Source of the DNA: Halobacillus fulvus
Lineage (GTDB): Bacteria; Bacillota; Bacilli; Bacillales; Halobacillaceae
Assembly: GCA_004078665.1 (NCBI GenBank)
Contig: SCFO01000002.1
Coordinates: forward strand, 62,001-126,000
Reading direction: 5' to 3'
Length of the DNA: 64,000 bases
Part shown: positions 33,435 through 42,026 of the stretch, piece by piece
Layout of the letters: every line of letters starts with the position of its first letter
Numbering within the stretch: the first letter of the stretch is position 1
Position numbers and translations under genes: made by a program
Notes under the pieces: model-generated
Databases searched by the model: none
What the model saw: only the letters and a program-made list of their open reading frames with translations
What the model was told of the DNA's origin: nothing

Positions 33435-33701
33435 CTAGAAGCCGTACATTGCGACAAATAGGGTGAACGCCCAAATGGCACAACTTCCTATGTTAAGGAT
33501 AACAAGAACCCACTTGGTCTGTCCTTTTAGACCGAATAGGCTGAGCACCCCTCCTGTAATACTTAAAACTAACGGTAAGAATAGACCGATGTCTAAATAA
33601 AATTCAAAAACTTCTCCCCCAATGGGAGTTGCATCCGCAATATAGGGGAGGATGGAGGTGAGGAATAGACCGAATCCCGACATGGAGAAAACCTTTTTCA
33701 T
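33435..33701 (-). CDS. Small membrane protein, 88 aa
   Basis: Three hydrophobic segments, the first possibly a signal anchor (VFSMSGFGLFLTSILPYIA), then LFLPLVLSITGGVLSLFG and WVLVILNIGSCAIWAFTLFV. ATG 33701 lies behind GAGAGGAGATC. No family recognised. Confidence 0.6.
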   Translation of the reverse strand: MKKVFSMSGFGLFLTSILPYIADATPIGGEVFEFYLDIGLFLPLVLSITGGVLSLFGLKGQTKWVLVILNIGSCAIWAFTLFVAMYGF

Positions 33702-33742
33702 AAAGCGATCTCCTCTCGTTCTTAAAAATATGATGCCATGAC

Positions 33743-33931
33743 TCAAGGAAGTTTGTTGTTTTGTTTTTCTTTCCCGAACAAATGATAAACGATAATTTCA
33801 AATAAAAGAAATGCTACGACCAGTGCTCCGATAAATGGGGAGGGGGAATCAATCGTCACAAAGAGCAAGGTCCCTAAAATAAACGTTATGAAGGCGACGG
33901 CAAGCGAAATCATCCAATACTTTTTACGCAT
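33743..33931 (-). CDS. Small membrane protein, 62 aa
   Basis: Two membrane segments (MISLAVAFITFILGTLLFV and FIGALVVAFLLFEIIVYHLF) with a basic tail. ATG 33931 follows ATAGGAGGTC. First intact gene after the frameshifted lipoprotein. Confidence 0.6.
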   Translation of the reverse strand: MRKKYWMISLAVAFITFILGTLLFVTIDSPSPFIGALVVAFLLFEIIVYHLFGKEKQNNKLP

Positions 33932-33942
33932 GTTAAGACCTC

Positions 33943-34193
33943 CTATTCAAGATTTTTATCATTTACAAGTGTCATTGTCTCCGTTTTCCCGTCCCATTCC
34001 ACGCTTACTTCGATGGTGTCGTCTTTTTCTATAAGGGGTCTTGTGTGCTGGTAGCTCCTGCTTTTGACACCTTCATCGAAGCCTCCCAGTTCTCACTTTC
34101 TCCTTCAAACACATACTCTTCTCCAAGCGAACAGCCTGCAAGCAATACCAGTGACAACAATGCAGCCATCCAGATAACGCTCTGTCTTTTCAT
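33943..34193 (-). pseudogene. Small lipoprotein gene with a frameshift
   Basis: From ATG 34193 (GGAAAGGAG upstream) the frame gives a lipoprotein signal ending LVLLAGCSLGEEYVFEGES and continues to ASMKVS before a stop at 34029. An overlapping frame then carries SYQHTRPLIEKDDTIEVSVE and WDGKTETMTLVNDKNLE, ending at TAG 33945-33943, which reads as the natural C-terminus. A single-base indel near 34063-34075 would restore about 82 residues. Real decay and sequencing error are both possible. Confidence 0.7.
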
Positions 34194-34300
34194 CGATTAC
34201 TCCTTTCCTGAACAGGTATGCCTTGAACACAATTCGAAACCTCTTACTATTCCCTACGTTCAGTACACAATAAAGTTTCAAATAAATCCCATAAAAACCA

Positions 34301-34336
34301 AAAAGGATGAAGCCCATGAGAGCCTCATCCTTTTGA
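34301..34336 (-). terminator. Terminator of the PBP gene
   Basis: Stem AAAAGGATGA/TCATCCTTTT; leftward T run. It overlaps no coding sequence of the PBP. Confidence 0.75.
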
Positions 34337-36346
34337 TTATTGCACCGTCTCAAACACGTTCCGTACTTTCGGAACGACGTCCGAGCTACCATTTTCCGCG
34401 TCCTCAAGCATCATCGACACCATCAGATCACGACTATCTGTGTTCCAGGCGATGAACCAGCCGTTGATTTGTCCGTTCTCTTCTTCAAGCGACTGCTTCA
34501 GCTCTGCTGTTCCGGTCTTTCCGGCAAGTGGAAGTCCGGATGCATCGTTAGCTGTGCCTTCCGGATCGCTGACAACAGCGGACAATGACTCCCTGATCGT
34601 TGCGGCTGTTTCAGGTGTGATGACACCTTCGTGCCAGGTCTGAGCTGTCTCTCCTTCCGCAAGAAGGACGGGCTTCAGCAGTGTTCCATCTGTTACAAAA
34701 GGTGTATAGGTAGCGGCAAGGTGAAGGGCGCTCATCTGCACCTGTCCTTGTCCGTAGCCAGTATCTGCAAGCAATGCTTCAGACGAAAAAGGAGCCTCGT
34801 TCAGAATTTGCGAGTTTTCAATCGGATAGGCAAGCTCCATATCCTGGCCAAATCCGAAAGCTTCTGCTTCCTCAAGGAACGTTTCGCCACCGATTTCGAG
34901 AATCGAGCGGGCGAAATAGATGTTATCTGATCGTACGAGAGCATCACGCAGGTTGACTTGCGAATCGACGGCTGCTCCTTCTACACGAGTGACCGAATAA
35001 CCGCCCCAGCCTTCCTGGGAGTACGAACGCCCCTCAATTGTCAGCTCTTCAGCGGGATCAATGGCGCCGCTCTCAAGTCCGATGGCTGCTGTGATCGGTT
35101 TGAATGTCGATCCAGGTGAGTAGGTTGCACGGAAACGGTTCCTTAGCGGAGCATCCGGGTTTTCCGAGAGCTCCGTATAAGGCAACCGGCCGAGAATCGC
35201 ATCGTTCGGGTCGTAGGATGGCGAGCTTACGAGCGCTTTGACCTCCCCTGTTGTCGGGTTGATGGCCGAAGCGGTTCCTTTTTCACCATTCATTTCATTA
35301 AAAATGGTCTCTTGAATGGTGCTGTCGATCGTCAGGTTCACATTTTCTCCATTCACTGGGTCTGATTGGGCAAGCACCTCTTTTTCTTGGCCATTCGAAC
35401 CGAGAATGGACACTTTTACACCTGGTGTACCACGAAGCTGGTCCTCGAGAACTCTTTCCAGTCCGGTTTTACCGAGGATGCTTGTCGCAGAGTAACCCTC
35501 TCCTTGACGTTCCTCCAATTCCTCTGCGGAAATCGATCCGACGTACCCTGTCAGGTGAGCGGCGGCTTCGTCGAGCGGATATACTCTCGCCGTCGTTTCA
35601 TTGAAGCTCCATCCTGATGGGAGTTCTTTGATCGCATCGATCCGCTCCGTGTCATTGTCAGACACTCTACCGACCGGCACGAATGATCCGGGCTGTACCC
35701 AAGACTGATTCAGCTGTTCATCGATGGACTCAACTGATGTATTTAGGATTTCCGCGAGTCCTTGCTTCAACTCTGCTTCATTTTCAGTGATCCATTCAGG
35801 TACGAGTCCGACTTCCTGAATGACTCCATTGATGGCTAGTCCGTTTCCATTCGCATCGAAAATCTCTCCGCGCGTCGAAGGGAGGGTAGAAGCGCGGACT
35901 GTGTCCTGGTCGGTCATCTCAGGGAAGATCATCGATGTTTTCCAATTTATCGACCACGTCGGATCTTCCTCCTCCACTTCTTCATAGACAAGCTCCGTTT
36001 CGTTAGAGAAGGAGATCTCTCCTGCCATCGAATCCATGCTCACGTCAAAAGGGAACGTTTGGGCTTCTTCCTGATCGTATTCCTGTTCTTCTTCCGGCAG
36101 GGAATATGTAATCGTCAGGTTTTCCATACCGATACCGTCATAAATGTTGGTATAACGGTCAATGAATTCTTCTTCTGTGATCGTATTTTGAGCCTGCTCA
36201 CTTAGCAGACCGTACATCGTCTCATATTCCTGATTCTCCCACGCATCCACGTAAGCGGTGAAGGTTTGTTCCGGGTTCGGCTGTTCCGAACAGGCCGCCA
36301 GTGTGAACATTGCTAGCAAAAATGCCAGGGTGGTCCATTTTTTCAT
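34337..36346 (-). CDS. Penicillin-binding protein, class B, PBP3/MecA-like lipoprotein
   Basis: D,D-transpeptidase that cross-links peptidoglycan outside the membrane. 669 aa, close to B. subtilis PBP3 (PbpC). Lipoprotein signal TLAFLLAMFTLAACSEQ, an NTF2-like MecA_N domain (EQTFTAYVDAWENQEYETMY), the PBP dimerisation domain and a transpeptidase domain with SxxK in SPGSTFKPITAA, SxN in VRSDNIYFAR and KTGTAELKQ. Membrane attachment by lipid instead of a helix fits this subgroup, which includes low-affinity PBPs such as PBP2a. ATG 36346. Confidence 0.95.
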   Translation of the reverse strand: MKKWTTLAFLLAMFTLAACSEQPNPEQTFTAYVDAWENQEYETMYGLLSEQAQNTITEEEFIDRYTNIYDGIGMENLTITYSLPEEEQEYDQEEAQTFPFDVSMDSMAGEISFSNETELVYEEVEEEDPTWSINWKTSMIFPEMTDQDTVRASTLPSTRGEIFDANGNGLAINGVIQEVGLVPEWITENEAELKQGLAEILNTSVESIDEQLNQSWVQPGSFVPVGRVSDNDTERIDAIKELPSGWSFNETTARVYPLDEAAAHLTGYVGSISAEELEERQGEGYSATSILGKTGLERVLEDQLRGTPGVKVSILGSNGQEKEVLAQSDPVNGENVNLTIDSTIQETIFNEMNGEKGTASAINPTTGEVKALVSSPSYDPNDAILGRLPYTELSENPDAPLRNRFRATYSPGSTFKPITAAIGLESGAIDPAEELTIEGRSYSQEGWGGYSVTRVEGAAVDSQVNLRDALVRSDNIYFARSILEIGGETFLEEAEAFGFGQDMELAYPIENSQILNEAPFSSEALLADTGYGQGQVQMSALHLAATYTPFVTDGTLLKPVLLAEGETAQTWHEGVITPETAATIRESLSAVVSDPEGTANDASGLPLAGKTGTAELKQSLEEENGQINGWFIAWNTDSRDLMVSMMLEDAENGSSDVVPKVRNVFETVQ

Positions 36347-36540
36347 CGTCTCGCCCCTTTTTCATACAAATTTTTCCGATGGTTCTATTATATCAAAATT
36401 CGACATCAATCCTAAGAGAACTGTCCAATTCCTCTCGTTTAAAGTTTACTTGAGTGTTCTATGGATATTTGAAATAATTGGGATTATACATAGACTTTTT
36501 TCGGTGGAAACCGACTTAAAAGGGAAGAGGGGGATGTTTG

Positions 36541-36996
36541 ATGATCGAGCTTAGAAAAATGGATGACGAGGAATACAAGGATTATTTACGTTCTGCTATT
36601 CGAAATTATGCAGAAGAGCATACGAAGGCAGGGACTTGGAAAGCGGATGAGGCGTTAGGAGAAGCTGAAAAGCAATACGAGGAGCTCCTTCCAAACGGAC
36701 TCGATACGGACAATCATCATTTATACACGATTTACCACCAAAATGAAGCGGTGGGGGTGATTTGGCTTGCCGGGAAGGCGGACAACAAAGGCTTCATCTA
36801 TGATTTCAATATTGAAGAAGCGTACCAGGGGCATGGGTACGGCAAGCAGGCGATGAAGAAAATTGAAACAGTCGCCAGGGATCTTGGACTGAGGAGCATC
36901 AAGCTGAATGTTTTCGCTCACAATGAAGTCGCGCGCAGCTTATATGAAAAAGCGGGATATGTTGAAACGAATATTAAGATGGAAAAGACTCTGTAG
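36541..36996 (+). CDS. GNAT acetyltransferase, 151 aa
   Basis: C-terminal half is diagnostic: FIYDFNIEEAYQGHGYGKQA with the acetyl-CoA loop QGHGYGKQA, then IKLNVFAHNEVARSLYEKAG and YVETNIKMEKTL. ATG 36541 follows AAGAGGGGGATG. The alpha/beta hydrolase starts 38 bp after its stop, so the two may be co-transcribed. Confidence 0.88.
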   Translation: MIELRKMDDEEYKDYLRSAIRNYAEEHTKAGTWKADEALGEAEKQYEELLPNGLDTDNHHLYTIYHQNEAVGVIWLAGKADNKGFIYDFNIEEAYQGHGYGKQAMKKIETVARDLGLRSIKLNVFAHNEVARSLYEKAGYVETNIKMEKTL

Positions 36997-37034
36997 AAGG
37001 TTCAAAAAAAACTGTAATTGAAGGGACCATAGAG

Positions 37035-37883
37035 ATGACGACGTGGAAAAGAGACATGGTAAAAACAGAACGAGGCGAATTCGAACTTTTTACAAAAGGG
37101 GATGGCCCACCGGTTTGTATCACGCACCACTACTCGGAATTCAATGAAACCGGCGACTACTTTGCGGATGCTTTTACAGAAACCCATCAAGTCTTCCTTG
37201 TGAATTTGAGAGAAGCAGGTCGTTCGCCGAAAGCGGATCAGCCTTATCAGCTGAGCATGCTGGAGACGGTTTTCGACTTGGAGGCGGTCCGCGAAGCTCT
37301 CGGGTATGCCATGTGGGGATTTGCCGGGCATTCAACGGGGGGAATGTTGGGAGTGATCTACGGAATTCATTTTTCGGCATCGCTCGCTTTTAACGTTATC
37401 GTCAGTGCGGCAGCGAGAGAATATATGACGTTTTCCAAAGACTGCATTTATCACTCGGGTCACCCGAAGTTCCAACGCATGCAGGACTTGATCGAGGCGT
37501 TGAAGCGTCAGGACCTGTCATCAGACGAAAGGGAAGCACTAAAGAAAGAACGGACGAAGCTCTCGCTTTATGCGCCTGAAAAATACGAGGAGATTTTCTC
37601 AAGGAACATCGATAAGAAAATGTCAGCAGCGAGAATGAACTTTTTCAGCAGGGAGCTGCACATATACGATGTGACACGGAAGCTTTGTCTGATTCAAACT
37701 CCGACTTTGATTTTGTGTGGGAGACACGATGTCCAGTGCCCGCTCAACTATTCCGAGGAAATGCAGGAAGGGATTCAGGGGTCGGAGCTTGTGATCTTTG
37801 AAGAAAGTAACCATTATCCATTTTTAGAAGAGGCGGAAAAGTTTACGGAAGCCATCCAACGTTTTTTCGAAAAAATTTATTAG
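37035..37883 (+). CDS. Alpha/beta hydrolase, 282 aa
   Basis: Nucleophile elbow WGFAGHSTGGMLGV (Ser), acid in LILCGRHDVQCPL (Asp) and His in EESNHYPFLEEAEKF. ATG 37035 follows GAAGGGACC. The N-terminal segment (PPVCITHHYSEFNETGDYF) gives the oxyanion loop with HH in place of the usual HG. Similar to proline iminopeptidase-like esterases; substrate unknown. Nudix gene follows by 11 bp. Confidence 0.85.
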   Translation: MTTWKRDMVKTERGEFELFTKGDGPPVCITHHYSEFNETGDYFADAFTETHQVFLVNLREAGRSPKADQPYQLSMLETVFDLEAVREALGYAMWGFAGHSTGGMLGVIYGIHFSASLAFNVIVSAAAREYMTFSKDCIYHSGHPKFQRMQDLIEALKRQDLSSDEREALKKERTKLSLYAPEKYEEIFSRNIDKKMSAARMNFFSRELHIYDVTRKLCLIQTPTLILCGRHDVQCPLNYSEEMQEGIQGSELVIFEESNHYPFLEEAEKFTEAIQRFFEKIY

Positions 37884-37893
37884 GAGGAGACAA

Positions 37894-38364
37894 ATGAGTC
37901 AGACGGAAGTACCGCTCAGGTGCACAGGTGTCGCTGTGGTGTTACTGAAACCATTTGGAGAAGAGTGTAAGCTCCTTTTGTTGAGAAGAAATTCAAAGGT
38001 TTTGCAAAATGTCTGGTGCTACATAGGGGGAAGTATTGAAGAGGGTGAGGCTGCATGGGAGGCAGCGTTGAGGGAAGTAGAAGAAGAAACAGGACTGAAA
38101 TCGATATCCCTTTACACCTCGACCCTATTCGACCAGATCTATTCACCAGCTGAAGACTACATTTATCTAGCGCCGGTATTTGTCGGTTATGTGGAGGGGA
38201 CAGGACAAGTGAAGCTAAATGATGAACATAGTGAATTCAAATGGGTAACGTTCGAGGAAGCGTTTGACACCGTTTCTTTACCAGGGAACGAAGAAGTTCT
38301 CCGGTCTGTGGAAAAGTATTTCGCCAAGCGCTCTCCCTTGCATCATTTACGTATTACGTCTTAG
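37894..38364 (+). CDS. Nudix hydrolase, 156 aa
   Basis: The Nudix box is complete: GGSIEEGEAAWEAALREVEE followed by ETGL, with all catalytic Glu residues. It hydrolyses a nucleoside diphosphate-X substrate; EHSEFKWVTFEEA near the end is typical of small NTP-cleaning enzymes. ATG 37894 follows AGGAGGAGAC and is 11 bp from the preceding stop. Confidence 0.92.
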   Translation: MSQTEVPLRCTGVAVVLLKPFGEECKLLLLRRNSKVLQNVWCYIGGSIEEGEAAWEAALREVEEETGLKSISLYTSTLFDQIYSPAEDYIYLAPVFVGYVEGTGQVKLNDEHSEFKWVTFEEAFDTVSLPGNEEVLRSVEKYFAKRSPLHHLRITS

Positions 38365-38405
38365 TGAAATTTTCATTAAAATTGGGAGATGTTCTTAGGA
38401 GAGCA

Positions 38406-38861
38406 ATGCCCCTCATGCTTTTGGTGCCCCTCCTTTTCTTGACAGGATGTACACAGGAGCGGTTACATGAACTTCCCGCAGAAAGCATAACGGTTGCAAC
38501 CCTTAAGGTTTATGAAAACGGGGTGATGACAAAAGACATCGATCTCATGGAAGAAGAGAAGCTACGGGCTCAGATTGTAAAGGCATATCACGATGCTGAA
38601 TATCTATTATCGAAAGAAAAGGAACAGCCGCATCAGTTGAAAATCGACCCTATTTCTACAGATGGCCAACTTGAAGAAGAGATATCTGCTTCCTACATCA
38701 TGCTGCATTCGAAAACTAAGGAGAATGAATATTACATCGGCTACAAGGGAGCCGATGTTTTTAAAGTGATTGCCAGCGGAGAAGGCTTCAAAGATCGTCC
38801 CGATGAATACTTCATCAAAAGCGCATTGCTGACAACGATCGTGAAAAAGAACTCCAAGTGA
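38406..38861 (+). CDS. Lipoprotein of unknown function, 151 aa
   Basis: MPLMLLVPLLFLTGCTQE is a short lipoprotein signal with lipobox LTGC. The rest has about 135 mostly charged residues without a recognised domain. A GTG at 38364 overlapping the Nudix stop is also in frame, but ATG 38406 has TTAGGAGAGCA just upstream and places the signal correctly. Confidence 0.7.
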   Translation: MPLMLLVPLLFLTGCTQERLHELPAESITVATLKVYENGVMTKDIDLMEEEKLRAQIVKAYHDAEYLLSKEKEQPHQLKIDPISTDGQLEEEISASYIMLHSKTKENEYYIGYKGADVFKVIASGEGFKDRPDEYFIKSALLTTIVKKNSK

Positions 38862-38917
38862 GTTACGCGACTTTTTTTCTTCAACCACGTCTAATCCGTT
38901 AAAAGGGGGAATCAAGC

Positions 38918-39292
38918 ATGCCTGGTACGCGATTTTTATTTTGTATCATTTTGATAGTTGTATTATCTTCGTGTGCTTCTGCTGGTACGGAAAATCCTAC
39001 CGTAAACCCTACACCTTCCGATTTTCTCGATAATGAAGGGGCGGATATCTTTCAGCTTGAAGGCATTGTCTATTCGAACGCATCGGATGTCGAGTGGGTA
39101 CAGGAACTGGATTATGAAGTCGGCGAACAGATTGGAGAGATTAGTAGACAATCGGACAATGCTATTTTTTTCAACGACGGGACTGCGAACCGGTTACCGG
39201 TCGGCACGAGGATTTATGATACGGATACACCTGTTGCCATTGCGATTATACAGGGGCGATCAGTTCCTTATTTGAAAATGATTGAAGGGTAA
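38918..39292 (+). CDS. Lipoprotein of unknown function, 124 aa
   Basis: Signal FLFCIILIVVLSSCAS with lipobox LSSC. The mature part carries GIVYSNASDVEWVQELDYEV and GEQIGEISRQSDNAIFF, a pattern seen in small secreted Bacillus proteins with one beta domain. ATG 38918 follows AAAGGGGGAATCAAGC. 57 bp after the previous lipoprotein gene. Confidence 0.7.
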   Translation: MPGTRFLFCIILIVVLSSCASAGTENPTVNPTPSDFLDNEGADIFQLEGIVYSNASDVEWVQELDYEVGEQIGEISRQSDNAIFFNDGTANRLPVGTRIYDTDTPVAIAIIQGRSVPYLKMIEG

Positions 39293-39387
39293 TCAGCCGG
39301 ATGATTCTGTCGCCATCTCCTTGTTTCTGTCTGTTAAAGAATCACGTACAATAGGCAGAGGAACTAGAAGAAAAGGTGGCAAGAGCT

Positions 39388-40401
39388 ATGAATATATCAA
39401 AAAGAAAAGTGATCAACCCGGCATCAGGTGCAATTGTAATGGCGTTCGGAATCTTTTTGGAAGGGGCAATGAATTATTTTTTCGGCCAAGGGGTGGGGCG
39501 ATGGTTTGTCATGATTTACTTCACCCTATCCGCTGCCCTTTATACAAAATGGTGCCGGCAGATTTTTCAAAAGGAGTTTCTTTCTTCCCTTATAAATAAT
39601 CCGGTCAACTCGTTTACGCTCGGTTCTTGGGTGGCAGGGTGTTCGGTACTTCTCGTCGTCGTGGATGCATATTTCTCTTTCTTTCATCCCATTGCCATTG
39701 TAATGACGGCGATCAATACTCTGTTTTGGCTCGCTTTTCTTATGATCAGCGTCGTAAATTTTAAAAGGTTATGGACGGAACGGATTCACGTTCCTCACGG
39801 TGTCATCCTTTTATCAACTGTAGCTACGCAGTCTATCGTGATTTTGTGGAATGAAATGTTTCCGAGTCTTCCTGAATACCTCAGCTTGACTGCTATTTTT
39901 GTCGGAGTATCTTTTTATATCATCAGCTTTTATTTGATCACCCGTCGTTACTGGAGCACGAGGTGGTCGCTTGCTGAAGATTGGACGAACACGAACTGCA
40001 TCCTTCACGGAGCTCTTTCCATTACGGGGCTTGCGCTTGTTTCGACCGGCGTGTGGACAGGAACTGCCCTCCTTTACTACTGGGTGCTTGTATTTGTAGT
40101 GCTCTGCCTTGTCGAAGGAATGGAGGTTATTCGGGCCTGCCAGCGGGTTCGTCGCAAAGGTTGGAAAGAAGGAATTTTCTCTTACCACATCAGTCAATGG
40201 TCAAGGAATTTCACTTTCGGAATGTTTTATACATTTACGCTAATGATGCATGAGGCTCTTTCTCCAGAAAGCCTTCTTTATTCTGTGCATGAAGTGTTCC
40301 TACCTGTGCTCGCTTGGGTTGTTCTGGGAACTCTAGTGGTAGAAGTGGGGCTATGGCTGATGAGAAAACTTGTTCAGCTTTATGAGTGGTCTTATGTATG
40401 A
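39388..40401 (+). CDS. Ten-segment membrane protein, TDT/SLAC1-like
   Basis: 337 aa with about ten membrane segments. The N-terminal NPASGAIVMAFGIFLEGAMN resembles the start of tellurite-resistance/dicarboxylate transporter (TehA/Mae1/SLAC1) proteins, and the overall length and segment count agree. The assignment rests on pattern alone. ATG 39388 is eight bases after AAAAGGTGG. An anion or small-acid channel is the best guess. Confidence 0.55.
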   Translation: MNISKRKVINPASGAIVMAFGIFLEGAMNYFFGQGVGRWFVMIYFTLSAALYTKWCRQIFQKEFLSSLINNPVNSFTLGSWVAGCSVLLVVVDAYFSFFHPIAIVMTAINTLFWLAFLMISVVNFKRLWTERIHVPHGVILLSTVATQSIVILWNEMFPSLPEYLSLTAIFVGVSFYIISFYLITRRYWSTRWSLAEDWTNTNCILHGALSITGLALVSTGVWTGTALLYYWVLVFVVLCLVEGMEVIRACQRVRRKGWKEGIFSYHISQWSRNFTFGMFYTFTLMMHEALSPESLLYSVHEVFLPVLAWVVLGTLVVEVGLWLMRKLVQLYEWSYV

Positions 40402-40430
40402 TTTCAAATTCAGATACAGGGGGAAACAAT

Positions 40431-41099
40431 ATGACAAAAGCCGTTATTTTCGATATGGACGGAACTTTATTTCAAACTGAAAAAATACTGGAACTGTCAC
40501 TTGAGGACACGTTCCAATACTTACACTCGATTGGCGAATGGGAAGGCGGAACCCCGATTGAACAATACCGCGAGATCATGGGAGTACCGCTTCCAGAGGT
40601 GTGGAGAACGCTCTTGCCCAGTCATTCCGTAGAGATTCGAAACAAGGCGGATGCATACTTCCTTGACCGTTTAATTGCAAACATCAATAACGGAAAAGGA
40701 GAGTTATACCCAAACGTCGAGCGTGTTTTCGATCATTTAAAAGCGCAAGGTCTGTCGATTTACATAGCGAGTAACGGTCTTATTGCTTACTTAGAGGCGA
40801 TCACCAGCTATTACGGACTAGATCGATGGGTAACCGAAACGTTCAGCATTGAGCAGATCGAATCTCTTGATAAAGCCGACTTAGTCCGGGAAATTGTCAT
40901 GAAATATGAGGTAGAAGAAGGGGCTGTAGTCGGAGATCGTCTGTCTGACATCCGGGCAGCAAAAGGGAATGGACTGAAAGCGATCGGCTGCCGTTTCGAT
41001 TTTGCCAAAGAAGAAGAACTGGCACAGGCTGACGTAGTCCTTGATGATCTGATTGAACTGCAAGAAGTGCTTTCGGGTGTTGTGAAAAACGGATTGTAA
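40431..41099 (+). CDS. HAD family phosphatase, 222 aa
   Basis: Motif I AVIFDMDGTLFQTEK (catalytic Asp pair), motif II IYIASNGLIAY, Lys in DKADLVREIVMKY, and motif IV AVVGDRLSDIRAAKGNGL. A helical cap lies between motif I and II, as in phosphoglycolate phosphatase/beta-phosphoglucomutase-like enzymes. ATG 40431 follows CAGGGGGAAACAAT. Substrate unknown. Confidence 0.92.
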   Translation: MTKAVIFDMDGTLFQTEKILELSLEDTFQYLHSIGEWEGGTPIEQYREIMGVPLPEVWRTLLPSHSVEIRNKADAYFLDRLIANINNGKGELYPNVERVFDHLKAQGLSIYIASNGLIAYLEAITSYYGLDRWVTETFSIEQIESLDKADLVREIVMKYEVEEGAVVGDRLSDIRAAKGNGLKAIGCRFDFAKEEELAQADVVLDDLIELQEVLSGVVKNGL

Positions 41100-41126
41100 G
41101 AATATTTTTATGCAGGTGGTTTTAAA

Positions 41127-41405
41127 GTGAGGGTTTTATTCAAATTATTGTCGTCCGTATTTCTCGGATGGTCTGTTCTGCTGTTCCTCAGTCCGGCTTT
41201 TTTGTACTGGTTCATTCACGGGAGTCGTGAGCGTTATTTGTGGATCATCGAGGGGCCGGAGCCTTTCCGGTATTTCGGGAGCGGACCCTATCAGCTTTGG
41301 ATGAGTATAGGATTGGTAGGCACGGCGGTTTTATTTTTAATGGCTTCCTTCGCTTTTTCAATTTTGAGAAAAAGGTACTTTGAACGGGAGAAACATTATG
41401 AATAG
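41127..41405 (+). CDS. Small membrane protein, 92 aa
   Basis: Two hydrophobic segments (LLSSVFLGWSVLLFLSPAFL and LWMSIGLVGTAVLFLMASFA) separated by a polar loop of about 35 residues. GTG 41127 follows GCAGGTGG. It starts 28 bp after the HAD gene. No family recognised. Confidence 0.6.
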   Translation: MRVLFKLLSSVFLGWSVLLFLSPAFLYWFIHGSRERYLWIIEGPEPFRYFGSGPYQLWMSIGLVGTAVLFLMASFAFSILRKRYFEREKHYE

Positions 41406-41530
41406 AGTGAATTCCTTTATTCCCACAACCTTGTCCGTGCCGATCTTCTATTCTGAAAATTTAGGGTGTTGATGAAACAAAAGGAAATTGAATGAGCATC
41501 TTCTCATTGTCAGCTAAAACTTGCCGTGAT

Positions 41531-41700
41531 GTTTCCGTATACTCGTACTGGCAGGAGGAGCGGGAAATGACGAGACTCCTATGGGGAGGAAAGGGCAGGC
41601 TGAGATCCCGCAGGAGCCTTGCTCCGAGGAAGCTCAGCGCCCGCCCATGGAAAGCGAGGTATTTCCCGCTCCTCCAAGCCCTGATATAAATAACGGAAAC
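41531..41700. mobile_element. MITE-like element, copy B (170 bp)
   Basis: GTTTCCGT at 41531-41538 and ACGGAAAC at 41693-41700; inside each end lies GGAGGAGCGGGAAAT. Inverted relative to copy A. The apparent ORF across it is not a gene. Outside the element the 41406-41738 gap holds nothing recognised. Confidence 0.88.
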
Positions 41701-41738
41701 TCTCCAGTATCAACACTAAGTTTTAACAGAGCCTTATT

Positions 41739-42026
41739 TTAAGTAGCCATCATAGCCCCCAGCCTGACCCCCATCGGAATAGCTCCCCACGTAAGCAATA
41801 TGGAAAATAGGAGATACAAACCAGGAAACTTCCCTCTATAGATCAACAATCCAAGCAAGAAACCGATCGCCCAGAGTGGGATGATGACAAAGAACTCCGG
41901 AGCTACCCATGTTTTGTCTGTGTAGTTTTCGGCAATCGTACCGCCAGCAAAAAAGGTGGAAATCAATATCACCATCACACCACTAATGATTGAATTCACA
42001 ATATAAACTGCTTTAATTTTCCTCAT
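41739..42026 (-). CDS. Small membrane protein, 95 aa
   Basis: Three membrane segments (AVYIVNSIISGVMVILIST, FFVIIPLWAIGFLLGLLIY, LYLLFSILLTWGAIPMGV). ATG 42026 overlaps the last 14 bases of the preceding beta-propeller gene, with GAGGGAG upstream. Last gene of the PadR operon. Confidence 0.65.
   Translation of the reverse strand: MRKIKAVYIVNSIISGVMVILISTFFAGGTIAENYTDKTWVAPEFFVIIPLWAIGFLLGLLIYRGKFPGLYLLFSILLTWGAIPMGVRLGAMMAT

Noticed and set aside
34045-34455. 136-codon rightward ORF
   Set aside because: Antisense to the frameshifted lipoprotein and the PBP terminator, and crosses the end of the PBP gene.
41492-41689. 65-codon ORF in the gap after the small membrane protein
   Set aside because: Lies almost wholly inside MITE-like copy B and is not conserved in copy A.
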